Assembly (NCBI GenBank): GCA_026929865.2
Contig: CM049404.1
Location: forward strand, 2,172,501-2,236,500
Length of the DNA: 64,000 nucleotides
Direction: 5' to 3'
From: Hyperoplus lanceolatus
Lineage: Eukaryota > Chordata > Actinopteri > Uranoscopiformes > Ammodytidae
Part shown: piece by piece, positions 11,042 through 21,693 of the stretch
How positions within the stretch are numbered: position 1 is the first letter of the stretch
Layout: each line of letters starts with the position of its first letter
Position numbers and translations under genes: made by a program
Notes under the pieces: model-generated
What the model saw: the letters and a program-made list of their open reading frames with translations, nothing else
Told to the model about the DNA's origin: nothing
Databases searched by the model: none

Positions 11042-12619
11042 CAGGCCTGCCCACACAAATGGCTGGGCCCCTGAAAACCTCCAGTCAATGGGCCCCCCTT
11101 ACCCATGCTTTACTCCTATCAACAATGTGTGTGAGTGCGCTCATCCCTCAATAAACACATACATGTATTTGTAGAGAGACTAACTACCTTATCAACCAGG
11201 GACTTGCAGGGACAGTTGGGGGAGCAAGGGCTCATTATTATTTTAAAATAGTAGCACATTTCTGACTTAGCCCAGCATACCTACCAATTTATTTTGATTC
11301 CCTGACACTCACACAATTGTTTAACAGATCAACAGATCTCTACAAAATAATCAGTTCACACAGAGACATTGTTCTTCTTTAGTATTCACTAAAGCAAACA
11401 GTTTTTTCACAATTTGCACGTTTTCTATGCTACTAGTTTCTGGTAAGATACATTTACACTAATTGACTGCACCAAATATTGCACTTTTTTGTATTTCTGC
11501 ACATGACATTAAATCATTTGAAATCTGTTGCTGGTATTGTTGAAATAAATAACACTTAAAAAACAACATCAACAACAAATTCTTCACACACAAATGAAAA
11601 AAGGCGGTTCTCTACATGAATAACCAAACCAACCAACCCTCAAAACTATAAAGTTGGCCTATGTTTGGTTGCAACATTTCGGCTTAGTTCATTCTCCTCT
11701 CATCACTGCAAAAGCACTGAAATCATTACAAAAAAAGGTCTTAATCTTTGAACTCAAATCTGTTCCTTCAATTAATTCCATCTTCTTTGTGCCTTATGTC
11801 TTTCTTTGCATCAAGAACTTTTTTAAGTCTATTTAAATTTTTAAGTTTTAGAAACAATACAGAAAGCAGGACCTTGGTGGTTACGGCAATAATTAAAACA
11901 GGATGATGCTGCTCGTCAGCTTCATTGTGGTACGCCCCGCCTAGTTGGTCAATTGGCCAGGTTTCTGAAAAACTGGTCAGAATTGGCTGGTCGTGTCAAC
12001 CTGAAGACTTATGTCAAAGCCTTTAGAAGGTATAGTCCCCAAAGGGAAATTCTTTTTCACAAAAAATTACGTTATGTGGAGAGAGAATTTAAACCTGTTT
12101 GTAGACTCAGAAAAATTACAGAGTAACTAGTCTGTCCTGTTTATAAGAATGTAGAAGAACTACAAAAGGTACCCAACCTGTTTTTTCATGGGGTCAAAAT
12201 ACCTTTCACAACGACACCCAGACATAAGTAGCAGGTTGGCCTACATGTGTTTTCCGTGAGCAGGAACGACTCAGGAAATATAATCCAGCCAAAACTGTTT
12301 AATATCAAAACCCAATCTTGTCACCATTTGCCACATAAAGGGTTTATAGGATGGATTATGTTTTAAACAGTTACACTCCGCTGTGCTCAATCTGAAACAT
12401 TTTGAACATTTCTGCTTTTCTACTGCTTTTTAAATGGCCGTAAGCGCAGCCGCGGCTCTGTGTAAACACCCAACTTTGAATAGATATTGACATAAATATC
12501 AAAAAATCTAAAAATAAAGTTTAGCTTAGTTAGGTTCTTGGCTTCCAAAGACCATGGGCCCCCCAAGTGGCTGGGCCCTAGAAAGCCTTCCCACTTTCTA
12601 CCCCTTATGGGCGGCCCTG
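11042..12619. mobile_element. hAT-like element, non-autonomous
   Basis: A 1578-bp element with ends CAGGCCTGCCC and (reverse complement) CAGGGCCGCCC, flanked by a perfect 8-bp target duplication CCTGTCCG (11034-11041 and 12620-12627). Subterminal regions share GGCTGGGCCC and GGGCCCCCC boxes in inverted orientation. The interior shows no intact transposase. The region around 11900-12300 may hold eroded coding sequence, but I could not recognise it. Confidence 0.88.
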
Positions 12620-12627
12620 CCTGTCCG

Positions 12628-12874
12628 TACTGTGCCCTGAAAAGTGTATTTAATGCATAGCCTAGGCTGTGTAAACTGGTATGTAATTAAGGGGTGTGTA
12701 AACAAAGGGGGCCCTGTGCGGACAGGCTAGCGGATAGTGAGGAGATATCACTGATTGTGACAAAGAGTGATTTTGACATCGAGCAGATTCTCCAGAATCA
12801 CTGACAATTCTCCCACAACTTCTTTTGATAAACAATCTTTATTTGATTCTTTGCCTGGCTTTGGACATTGACGG
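12628..12874. other. Non-coding stretch
   Basis: Nothing recognised apart from ordinary sequence leading into a CA repeat. Confidence 0.4.
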
Positions 12875-12886
12875 ACACACACACAC

Positions 12887-12982
<96 letters not shown>

Positions 12983-13107
12983 CTAAATAACACCCCTACA
13001 TTTTCCATTTTTATATATATATATCCATGCACACACTATATATGACATTTGATATATATATCAAGTATATATATATATATATACTATAGAAACATATATA
13101 TATATAG
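12875..13107. repeat. (CA)n followed by (TA)n microsatellites
   Basis: (CA)n runs from about 12875 to 12963 with one GC interruption, then (TA)n at 12963-12981, then several ATATAT blocks between 13013 and 13107. Long open frames here are translations of the dinucleotide repeat. Confidence 0.95.
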
Positions 13108-13109
13108 TA

Positions 13110-14030
13110 GGGAGAGTGGCCTAAGTTGTGCATTTTGGAAGTTGTGCCATCCCTTGTTTCTAGAAAACCGTGGAAGAAATTGGAAATGTGACCACATATT
13201 TAAGAAGAGCCATCCATTTGACTCATCCTGTAAAGAAGGGAGACACAAGGAATAAGATATAAGCTCATTTATGCTAAAAAAAACATGTTTTGCCTTTCAA
13301 AGTAAAATTTCCATGATCAAGGGTTTTTTGATTATTGTGTCTGAACAATTATAGACAAGTTTGAAACACTTGTTTTAGTTCTTTGACACATGTTTTAGTG
13401 CTTTAGTATGGTACATTGTGAGTCTATACAGTTAGCACGATGTCAGCCCTAAATTGCTGCATCATGCTTATTATCCAAATTTCTGGGATTGGGTTGATTT
13501 GTGCCAAAGGGCCTGGGTGAGTTATAAGTAAGTAAGTAAGTAAAATGTATTTATAAAAGCACATTTGACAGTTTGCACTGTCCAAAGTGCTGTACATAGT
13601 GCATTCAGTAGGTAAACAATGAAGGTAAAATAACAATAACCAAAATAAAAGACATAAAGTCCAGACATACAGTAAACAAAGATAGTAGTGCAGAGGTAAG
13701 ATAGTTAATGGGGAGGAAAAGCCAGGGTGTACAGATGGTTTTTGAGCCTTGATTTAAAGGCAGAAATGGAGGGGGAATCGCATATGTCAGGTCAGGTGGC
13801 AGTTGGTTCTACAAGGGCGAAGCAGCTAGTGCAAAGTAAATTTCTGAGAGTTGTGCCATTGGCATGGCTGCATACGCATGGCTGTATACGCTTGTCTTGC
13901 ATTACAGTTTATGAGATATATATCAATGGCACAATGTACCCCATGGTATTCTCTCTTGTGGCACAACTTACACCACACCGGGGGCAAGTTGTGCCACAAG
14001 ACAACTTTTTTTCCGAAAGCTATATTTCTT
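13110..14030 (+). mobile_element. TA-flanked MITE, left part of a copy
   Basis: Starts GGGAGAGTGGCCTAAGTTGT after TA (13108-13109). The end lacks one G of the usual four. It is collinear with the complete copy at 15192 through the (TAAG)n block near 13528-13542 and the internal hairpin at about 13964-14001. It ends abruptly at an inverted copy of the same family. Confidence 0.8.
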
Positions 14031-14574
14031 AAATATGTACATATATTTCAGGGTGTTGTGCATCCCCGGCAACAATAACTTTGGATCTGAAATAAACTGT
14101 TTAAGAAATATAGCTTTCGGAAAAAAAGTTGTGCCATTGATATATATCTCATAAACTGTAATGCAAGACAAGCGTATACAGCCATGCGTATGCAGCCATG
14201 CCAATGGCACAACTCTCAGAAATTTACTTTGCACTAGCTGCTTCGCCCTTGTAGAACCAACTGCCACCTGACATATGCGATTCCCCCTCCATTTCTGCCT
14301 TTAAATCAAGGCTCAAAAACCATCTGTACACCCTGGCTTTTCCTCCCCATTAACTACCTTACCTCTGCACTACTATCTTTGTTTACTGTATGTCTGGGCT
14401 TTATGTCTTTTATTTTGGTTATTGTTATTTTACCTTCATTGTTTACCTACTGAATACACTATGTTCAGCACGTTGGTCAGTGCAAACTGTTATACATGTG
14501 CTTTTATAAATACATTTTACTTACTTACTTACTTATAACTCACCCCAGGCCCTCTGGCACAAATCACCCCAACC
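13490..14574. repeat. Head-to-head inverted repeat of MITE copies
   Basis: The left arm (about 13490-14030) and right arm (about 14096-14574) are reverse complements of one another over roughly 480-540 bp. A spacer of about 65 bp (TATGTACATATATTTCAGGG onwards) separates them. A hairpin or cruciform is possible. The right arm is the start of copy B of the segmental duplication. Confidence 0.85.
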
Positions 14575-15943
14575 CCAGAATTAGTATTTTTTTCTCTCCC
14601 TTTTTTCTATTTGATTTATATCTCTGTATGATGGATAGCTAATTGATGGTTAGCCCTGGATTGAGAGGTAGCTCATGTATTCTACTTCTCTGGGTGGAAT
14701 AAATTTTATTATTTATTTTTTTAATAAATATGTCGGCATGGTTTTTATCATTATTGCCAAATGACTGGAGCTGGAGCAGAGAGAGAGACAGAGATAATGT
14801 GGGGCCTCAAGAAATGAAGCAATAAAGGGAAGACAAAGGGACAGGGGTTTGGTGTTGTGCAACAGTTTAACATTGATCAGGGCTGTTGAATGGTGACGCA
14901 AACAGCAGCCTATTGTCTCATCTGTCTGCAGTGTGACCCCCCCCCCCCCATTCTGTCTTTTCACGTCTTTGTGTAGCCTACCGCAAACTTTTCTTTTCAA
15001 ATTGTTTTCTTCCCAGTATCCTTGACATCCAGTTGGTTTATGGTTGCCATGGACAACGGTGACATATACTAATAATAATAATATCTTTATTTATATGGCA
15101 CCTTGAAAAACAATGGTTTACAAAGTGCTTTAACAAAATACATACGAGCAAGTACAATCAAATACATACATACTAATCAAAAAAACACATAGGGGAAGGT
15201 GGGGTGATTTGTGCATTTTGGAAGTTGCAAAACCCCTTGTTTCTAGAAAACCGTGGAAGAAATTGGAAATGTGACCACATATTTAAGAAGAGCCATCCAT
15301 TTGACTCATCCTGTAAAGAAGGGAGACACAAGGAATAAGATATAAGCACATTTAAGCTCAAAAAACTGTGTTTTGCCTTTCAAAGTAAAATTTCCATGAT
15401 CAAGGTTTTTTGATTATTGTGTCTGAACAATTATAGACACGTTTGAAAACATTTGACACATGTTTTAGTGCTTTGGTATGCTACACTTTGAGTCTATATA
15501 GTTAGCACAATGTCAACCCTAAATTGCTGCATCATGCCTATTATCCAAAATTCTGGGGATGGGGTGATTTGTGCGCAAGGGCCTGGGTGAGTTATAAGTA
15601 AGTAAGTAAGTAAAATGTATTTATAAAAGCACATTTATGACAGTTTGCACTGTCCAAAGTGCTGTACATAGTGCATTCAGTAGGTAAACAATGAAGGTAA
15701 AATAACAATAACCAAAATAAAAGACGTAAAGCCCATACATCCACATAAACACAGATAGTAGTGCAGAGGTAAGTAAGTAGTGCAGAGGTTAATGGGGAGG
15801 AAACACCAGGGTGTACATATGGGTTTTGAGCCTTGATTTAAAGGCAGAAATGTAGGGGGGAATCACATTTGTCAGGTGGCAGTTGGTTCCACAAGCACGG
15901 AGCAACTAGTGCAAAGTACATTTCTGAGAGTTGTGCCAGTGGC

Positions 15944-16093
15944 ATGGCTGTATACGCTGGTCACCAAAAGAAAGTGATAGTCTACAGTAGCTCAGGAGAG
16001 AGTGACATCTCAATTCCACTTAACGACACCACTGATGAGAGTTCAGATGGCCAGAAAGATGATGATGGTGACTTTGTCATTGTGACACAATGA
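15944..16093 (+). pseudogene. Transposase-like C-terminal remnant in MITE
   Basis: A frame of about 50 codons reads MAVYAGHQKKVIVYSSSGES and then acidic serine-rich sequence ending GDFVIVTQ. A DFVIV-type segment after an acidic stretch resembles the C-terminal region of pogo/Tigger-like transposases of fish as I remember them, which would agree with the TA target. The remnant is too short for confidence. It stops just before the internal hairpin. Alternative: a chance open frame, but the same frame is kept at 17972-18160. Confidence 0.35.
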
Positions 16094-16130
16094 CGCACAA
16101 ATCACCCCACTATGTGGGGTGATTTGTGCG
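16094..16130. repeat. Perfect 17-bp-stem hairpin matching the TIR
   Basis: CGCACAAATCACCCCAC, then TAT, then its exact reverse complement. The stem contains GTGGGGTGATTTGTGC, the same sequence as the terminal inverted repeat of this element (15199 onwards). It may be an internal transposase-binding site. Confidence 0.9.
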
Positions 16131-17486
16131 ACAAGACAACTTTTTTTCCGGAAGCTATATTTCTTAAACAGTTTATTCCAGATCCAAAGTTTTTATTGCC
16201 AGGGATGCACAACATCCTGAAATATATGTACATATTTGAGTTGGAGACATAACTGTCAAGGCCTCACTTTAAAATCACTTTGAGTAAAAAGTTGCACAAA
16301 TCACCCCACCTTCCCCTATACAAAAACATAAATACACATACTCATATATACACACAAACAAACCAAACGAGATTAATAGGTGCTAGTTAAAAAGACATTG
16401 AGGAAGAGAATAAAACGATATGGAATGCGTCTGTATTGTTGTTGTTACGGTTAGGACTGATCTTTAATTGTGTTGTGACAGTTCTCAATTGAGACATTTT
16501 CCATGTCTCAATTGAGAACATGCTCTTAATGAGGTTTTTGTGTAAAGAACACTGATGACACCGCGGGGGCATCTATTCCATACGTCTGTAGATTTCATCA
16601 TGTAACGTTGCCATTTGATTACTTACTTTAAAATAATATTTTCTTCTATTACATTTTTTTTTTTTTTGAAATCTTTCAATACAAATGCAAATTTGGAAAT
16701 GTCTAACTAATTATGCATTAATTTGCAGCTCTTTAAAACCATCTAGATGTTGGATAGAGCCAAAGTTAAATTATTGTTTACTTTTCACAACATATAAATG
16801 TCCAAAGTTTTTGTGCTTTAGAAGTAGTTCAGAGTATTGAAAAAAACGTATGTTGAGATAATTGCCGTTAAAGATGGTTGTAGGGAGATATATACAGACG
16901 CAAACAGACATGGTTTAATCAAATAAACTCATAAATGAACATTCTGGACCTTTTGATATGTAATAGTATGAAAGAAGAAGTTAAATAGGCACAAATCCCA
17001 AAACTGACCAGAGCTTGAAAAAACAAAGTTTTTGCCTGCAGTGTCTCGTCTCGACAAGTAAAACCAAATAGAGACTAGGGCTGTGTCAAAAAATCGAAAT
17101 ATCGATATATCGCGATACTTAGTTTCCCGATATCAGTATCGATTTTTATATCAAAATATCGATATTTTTTATTAATTATTTTATGATTTTTTCTTTTTTT
17201 GCTTTTCAAGGCTTTATTGACAGTGCAGAGATACAGATATGAAGTTGGGCAGAGAGGGAATGAAACAACCACGGGTCAGATTCAAACCCATGTCTGCTGA
17301 CAGGCCTGAGCCTCTAGGATACTGACTATTGAAGTTAGATCAGTTTTGTTTATAAAAATACTTAAGATTCACTGTGTCACAAAAGCACACTGATGTGTTT
17401 TCATTTTCATTGTGTCCTGTACAGTTAGTACAAGAGTGAATTGGATTTGTTATTTTGATGTTATGACAGCTGCAGCAGTGTTTGAT

Positions 17487-18526
17487 TTTAGTGCTTTGAC
17501 ACATGTTTTAGTGCTTTAGTATGCTACATTGTGAGTCTATACAGTTAGCACGATGTCAGCCCTAAATTGCTGCATCATGCTTATTATCCAAATTTCTGGG
17601 ATTGGGTTGATTTGTGCCAAAGGGCCTGGGTGAGTTATAAGTAAGTAAGTAAGTAAAATGTATATATAAAAGCACATTTGACAGTTTGCACTGTCCAAAG
17701 TGCTGTACATAGTGCATTCAGTAGGTAAACAATGAAGGTAAAATAACAATAACCAAAATAAAAGACGTAAAGCCCATACATCCACATAAACACAGATAGT
17801 AGTGCAGAGGTAAGATAGTTAATGGGGAGGAAACACCAGGGTGTACATATGGGTTTTGAGCCTTGATTTAAAGGCAGAAATGTAGGGGAATCACATTTGT
17901 CAGGTGGCAGTTGGTTCCACAAGCACAGAGCAACTTGTGCAAAGTACATTTCTGAGAGTTGTGCCAGTGGCATGGCTGTATACGCTGGTCACCAAAAGAA
18001 AGTGATTGTCTACAGTAGCTCAGAAGAGAGTGACATCTCAATTCCACTTAACGACACCAATGATGAGAGTTCAGATGGCCAGAAAGATGAAGATGGTGAC
18101 TTTGTCATTGTGAGCTTTGCAGGTAAAACCATTAGATCTGCTAGGCCTTGTTTAAGATAATTGTCCTTCAATCTTTGTCAACTATTTACTTTATTTACAT
18201 TAAATACACCTAAAATAAGTGATTGTCTAATGGATTTGTCTTGCATTACAGTTTATGAGATATATATCAATGGCACAATTCACCCCATGCTATTCTCTCC
18301 AACCGCACAACTTACACCACACCGGGGGCAAGTTGTGCATCAAGACAACTTTTTTTCCGAAAGCTATATTTCTTCAACAGTTTATTTCCAGATCCAAAGT
18401 TTTTATTGCCAGGGATGCACAACACCCTGAAATATATGTACATATTTGAGTTGGAGACTTTACTGTCAAGGCCTTACTTTAAAGTCACTTTGAGTGAAAG
18501 GTTGCACAACTTAGGCCACTCTCCCC
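17487..18526 (+). mobile_element. TA-flanked MITE, right part of a copy
   Basis: Begins inside the element (TTTTAGTGCTTTGACACATG) and ends CCACTCTCCCC followed by TA (18527-18528). Its right end is the reverse complement of the left end of the copy at 13110 (GAGAGTGGCCTAAGTTGTGC). The two may therefore be pieces of one original element separated by the duplication and rearrangement. Confidence 0.8.
17972..18160 (+). pseudogene. Transposase-like C-terminal remnant, longer copy
   Basis: Same frame as at 15944 but reading on through GDFVIVSFAGKTIRSARPCL. The codons around GGTAAAACC also look like a splice donor (CAG/GTAAAA near 18120), so the coding part may originally have ended at an exon edge. 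Compared with the other copy the changes are mostly conservative (SSSGES to SSSEES, DDDG to DEDG). Origin in a pogo-like transposase is an inference. Confidence 0.35.
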
Positions 18527-18529
18527 TAT

Positions 18530-19250
18530 ATATCGATGGCCGAAAAGCAAAACCTCCTATCTGCACTTTTTCTTTAAATGATGAGAACAAGGAAGGCTGC
18601 TCCTCTTCAGTAGTTTTGCAACATTTTCCCGCCCTTCATTGTGACAGAAAAGTCACATGAAAAAAACCTCCTATCACGTTCCCTGGGAATATGTTTGAAT
18701 TCGAAACCTCCTATCTACACAAGTTCAAAACTTGAGACTTCTGATGTATGTAAACTAATCTTAATGTCTGTCAGATTGCAGTAATCAATTGTTTTCTTAA
18801 TCAAATGTATCTTCCACCTTTACTAGTGAAGTATTTGTTAGTATCTCTGTCAAGTTCATGATGAGAATATGAATCGGGCAGGGTACCGTATTATTGCTAT
18901 TATGCATCAGTGTATTACTGTATAAACCATAGATATCTATGGTATTAGCACCCAATAGTGAACATTTTATTTCACCAAGAGGGTGAGTTGATCTAAATAC
19001 TTAATACTTGAATAAATAATAAATAATACTTGAAATTAACACTGAAATACTTGAAAGATAATACTTGAAACAGCTCTGATCACCATAAATAAGCGTTTTT
19101 GTTAGCCTAGCTCTTTTTAGGTAAAAACAGAGTTTATTTACAGCCAGTACTCTTTGAACTGAGTTACAATTATACACTTAAAAAGTAGATGAGTAGCCGA
19201 TAAAGAGAAGCCTATGCCAGACAGAAGACTGCCCAATAAAGGTGGAGACT
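18530..19250. other. Non-coding stretch with repeated AACCTCCTATC
   Basis: The 11-mer AACCTCCTATC occurs three times (about 18550, 18665 and 18704) in a 170-bp span, apparently remnants of a degenerate repeat. Nothing else is recognised. Confidence 0.4.
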
Positions 19251-19544
19251 TACAGTATCTCACAAAAGTGAGTACACCCCTCACATTTCTTCAACTATTT
19301 CATTATATCTTTCCATGGGACCACACTGAATAAATGACACTTTAAAACAATGTTAAGTATTCAGTGTACAGCTTGTATAACAGTGTACATTTACTGTCCC
19401 CTTGAAATAACCCGACACACAGCCATTAATGTCTAAACTGCTGGCAACAAAAGTGAGTACACCCCAAAGTGAAAACTATCATGTTGCAGTACTGCCCTGC
19501 GGCCCAGTTTATGAAGGGAGTGGATCATGCTCTGCTTCAGTATG

Positions 19545-19978
19545 TCACAGTACATGTTGGAATTCAGTGAACTGTAGTTCCCCAGTGCTGGCAGCACTCA
19601 TGCAGCCCCAGACCATGACACTCCAACCACCATGCTTGACTATAGGCAAGACACACTTGTCTTTGTACTCCTCACCTGGTTGCTGCCTCATACACTTGAA
19701 ACCATCTGAACCAAATAAATGTATTTTGGTCTCATCAGACCACAAGACATGGTTGCAGTAATCCATGTCAGTAGTCTGCTTGTCTTCAGCAAACTTTTTG
19801 TGGGGTTTCTTGTGCATCATCTTTAGAATAGGCGTTCGTCTGGGACAACAGCCATGCAGATCAATATGATGCAGTGTGTGGCGTATGGTCTGAGCACTGA
19901 CAGGTTGACCCCCCACCCCTTCAAGCCCTGCAGCAATGCTGGCAGCACTCATACGTCTATTTTCCAAAGCCAACCTCT
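19545..19978 (-). pseudogene. Tc1 transposase fragment
   Basis: Minus-strand coding remnant of the transposase middle: second helix-turn-helix (MSAASIAAGLEG...VSAQTIRHTLH), linker CCPRRTPILKM, and the first DDE segment VLWSDETKIHLFGSDG containing the first catalytic aspartate. It continues to VKHGGWSVMVWGCMSAA. The second aspartate and the glutamate segment are missing, lost by deletion between about 19430 and 19545. The N-terminal part continues beyond the inserted MITE at 20764-20796. Not functional. Confidence 0.9.
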
Positions 19979-20760
19979 GGCCGTGTCCGAACTGCCATAC
20001 TAGCGTCCTACATCCTACATACTCACCATCTATATACTGCATACTCTCTACTCAAAGATCGATTGTGTATGCGAGCTGCGTCGAAACGTTCTCAGTTGAA
20101 GTATACTCAAGCAATGAAGAATTTCTTCTTCTTCTTATAAGATTCAGGCAGTTTAGACACTGTTAAGCTTATAACCGCCCTCTACAGGTTAGATATTGAA
20201 CTAGATTTTTACAGTCCTGTGTTCATCATCTGTGTTTTAGACCTCTTGTTTTATAATAATTATATTTTGAGGCGGAGGATCCCTCCGACGCTCTCTGTCC
20301 GGCTCATCAGCACTCAGCTGTCTGTGAGTTGAGCTGGACGAGCCGCGGTGTGTGGAACAGCGATCTGTTCTAATCTCTCTCCACTATCAGACTCACTTCA
20401 CTCATTTCACTTAGTGACTCTAATGTTGTTAGGTATTTATCTTCATCTCTTATCTATTGTAAGAGTTTATGAATGACTGCACGTACGTCTGTCAGATCGC
20501 GGAACCCCAAACAATGTTGTTGCCTAGCAACTTGCTCGAAAATATTTCATTTTCCTGGGCGAGTAGAATTGACCCAGTGCATTGTGGGGCGGTTGAGTAG
20601 GAAAAGTATACAATCGATTCATACCCAAAATCTTCCCGGAAGTTAGTACTCATCCGGGAATTTCTCACATACCCAAACTCGCATACCCAACCGTCACATA
20701 CTCAAATTGAAGTCAAAATGAGTATGAGTAGGACGTTAGTATGGCATTTCGGACACGGCC
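19979..20760. mobile_element. MITE inside Tc1 (GGCCGTGTCCGA termini)
   Basis: A 782-bp element. The left end is GGCCGTGTCCGAACTGCCAT and the reverse complement of the right end is GGCCGTGTCCGAAATGCCAT. Flanks allow either a 3-bp TCT duplication (19976-19978 and 20761-20763) or, if the first G is excluded, a 5-bp CTCTG duplication. The interrupted Tc1 sequence gives the empty site. A PIF/Harbinger origin is plausible for the 3-bp reading. Confidence 0.88.
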
Positions 20761-20796
20761 TCTGTGTATGATGCTGAGCATGTGCACTCAACCTTC

Positions 20797-21594
20797 GTAA
20801 ACCGGGAATTAAAATTTGAAATAGTTAGGCAGCAATTTTTCTCGTCAATTTTAAGACAACCCATTTCACTCTTATTATAAAGCCTATAGTCTATTATTTC
20901 ACTTTAGACTATTCCAGGATTTTTTTTGTCTATTCTTGTGTTGGATTATGTTTCTGGAACTACCACTGCCCAGGACCGAAGAAATAAGGAGACCGTTACT
21001 TTTTTTTTAAAATCTTTTTTCTCCGCGGGGTTTTCGAACGGGCACGGCAGTGTCAGTCTGTTCGGAACAAAGCACATTGGAGCAGCGTAGCTGTGTCAAG
21101 AGGAGAGACCCGTGATTCATCTACAAATTGACATTCATGTAAGTTTAAATCTCTGTATTGCCTGCAAGCCTTGAACATCAAGTGTATTTTTTTAGTTATT
21201 TTTTTTTGTGCCAGAAAACTGATTGCAACTGCTCACTTAGCGAGCTAGGTAGCATGAGCTAGCCAGCCTACCGGTCACAACCACTAACAATTAGTGTTAG
21301 TGTTAGCCTACTTCATACACACATTTTGAATTTTGGAGCACGATCTACACATACTAAAAAGGTATTGAAAATCCTCATGCTAATGCTGAACCTCAGATTT
21401 GCTCTTTGTTTCTGCTAAAATTAATTTAAGCTAACAGGCTTTTTTTATGCTAACGAACATGTATCTACTTGGGAAATGTTCTGTAGCAAGCTCTGTGGTC
21501 TCAAATTGGCTCAGCTTTTCTTCTTGAACTAACTTTAGCTATCAAACGTTTATTTTTTATTTATGTTTTGCTATCTGATCATTTATCTAACACA
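20797..21594. other. Non-coding, possible element-borne first exon
   Basis: A GC-richer segment at about 21000-21140 ends in ATTCAT/GTAAGTTT, a good splice donor consensus at 21139. It could be the 5' exon of the zinc-finger remnant at 21595. No promoter motif is clear. Confidence 0.25.
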
Positions 21595-21693
21595 ATGTTC
21601 CATTGTCAACTCTGTGGTTATGACTGTGACACTAAATTTGCATTTGTGAGGCATATGAAAACAGAGTGGCCAAGTCTCACGCTTTGGCCGTGA
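21595..21693 (+). pseudogene. C2H2 zinc-finger start, broken
   Basis: The frame begins MFHCQLCGYDCDTKFAFVRH, that is Cys-x2-Cys-x12-His, the first half of a C2H2 finger at the protein N-terminus. The second histidine is missing because sequence after about 21663 switches to an unrelated repeat. The start resembles an expanded family of uncharacterised fish C2H2 proteins, often associated with mobile DNA. The identity is not established. Confidence 0.4.

Larger units (their letters stand above)
15192..16316 (+). mobile_element. TA-flanked MITE, complete, with known empty site
   Basis: A 1125-bp element with termini GGGGAAGGTGGGGTGATTTG and its reverse complement. Copy A of the segmental duplication holds the uninterrupted target (CACATATACAAA near 8029-8040), which shows that the insertion duplicated exactly TA (15190-15191 and 16317-16318). 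Inside are a (TAAG)n block, a coding remnant (15944-16093) and a 37-bp hairpin. This is the reference copy for the family in this window. Confidence 0.92.
14032..17486. repeat. Segmental duplication, copy B, with inserted MITE
   Basis: A direct repeat of 6813-9205. It differs by a deletion near 14128 (about 60 bp of the MITE fragment missing), a MITE insertion (15192-16316) and scattered substitutions. It ends within the hAT MITE after GCAGCAGTGTTTGAT and joins the middle of another TA-flanked MITE copy at 17487. Confidence 0.9.
19253..20796 (-). mobile_element. Tc1-like transposon, truncated and interrupted
   Basis: The terminus CAGTATCTCACAAAAGTGAG is preceded by TA (19251-19252) and followed by an internal TGAGTACACCCC repeat, as in a common fish Tc1 family. 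The transposase lies on the minus strand. An internal deletion removed the later catalytic part. A 782-bp MITE splits the element at 19979-20760, and the far end is lost after about 20796. Confidence 0.9.
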
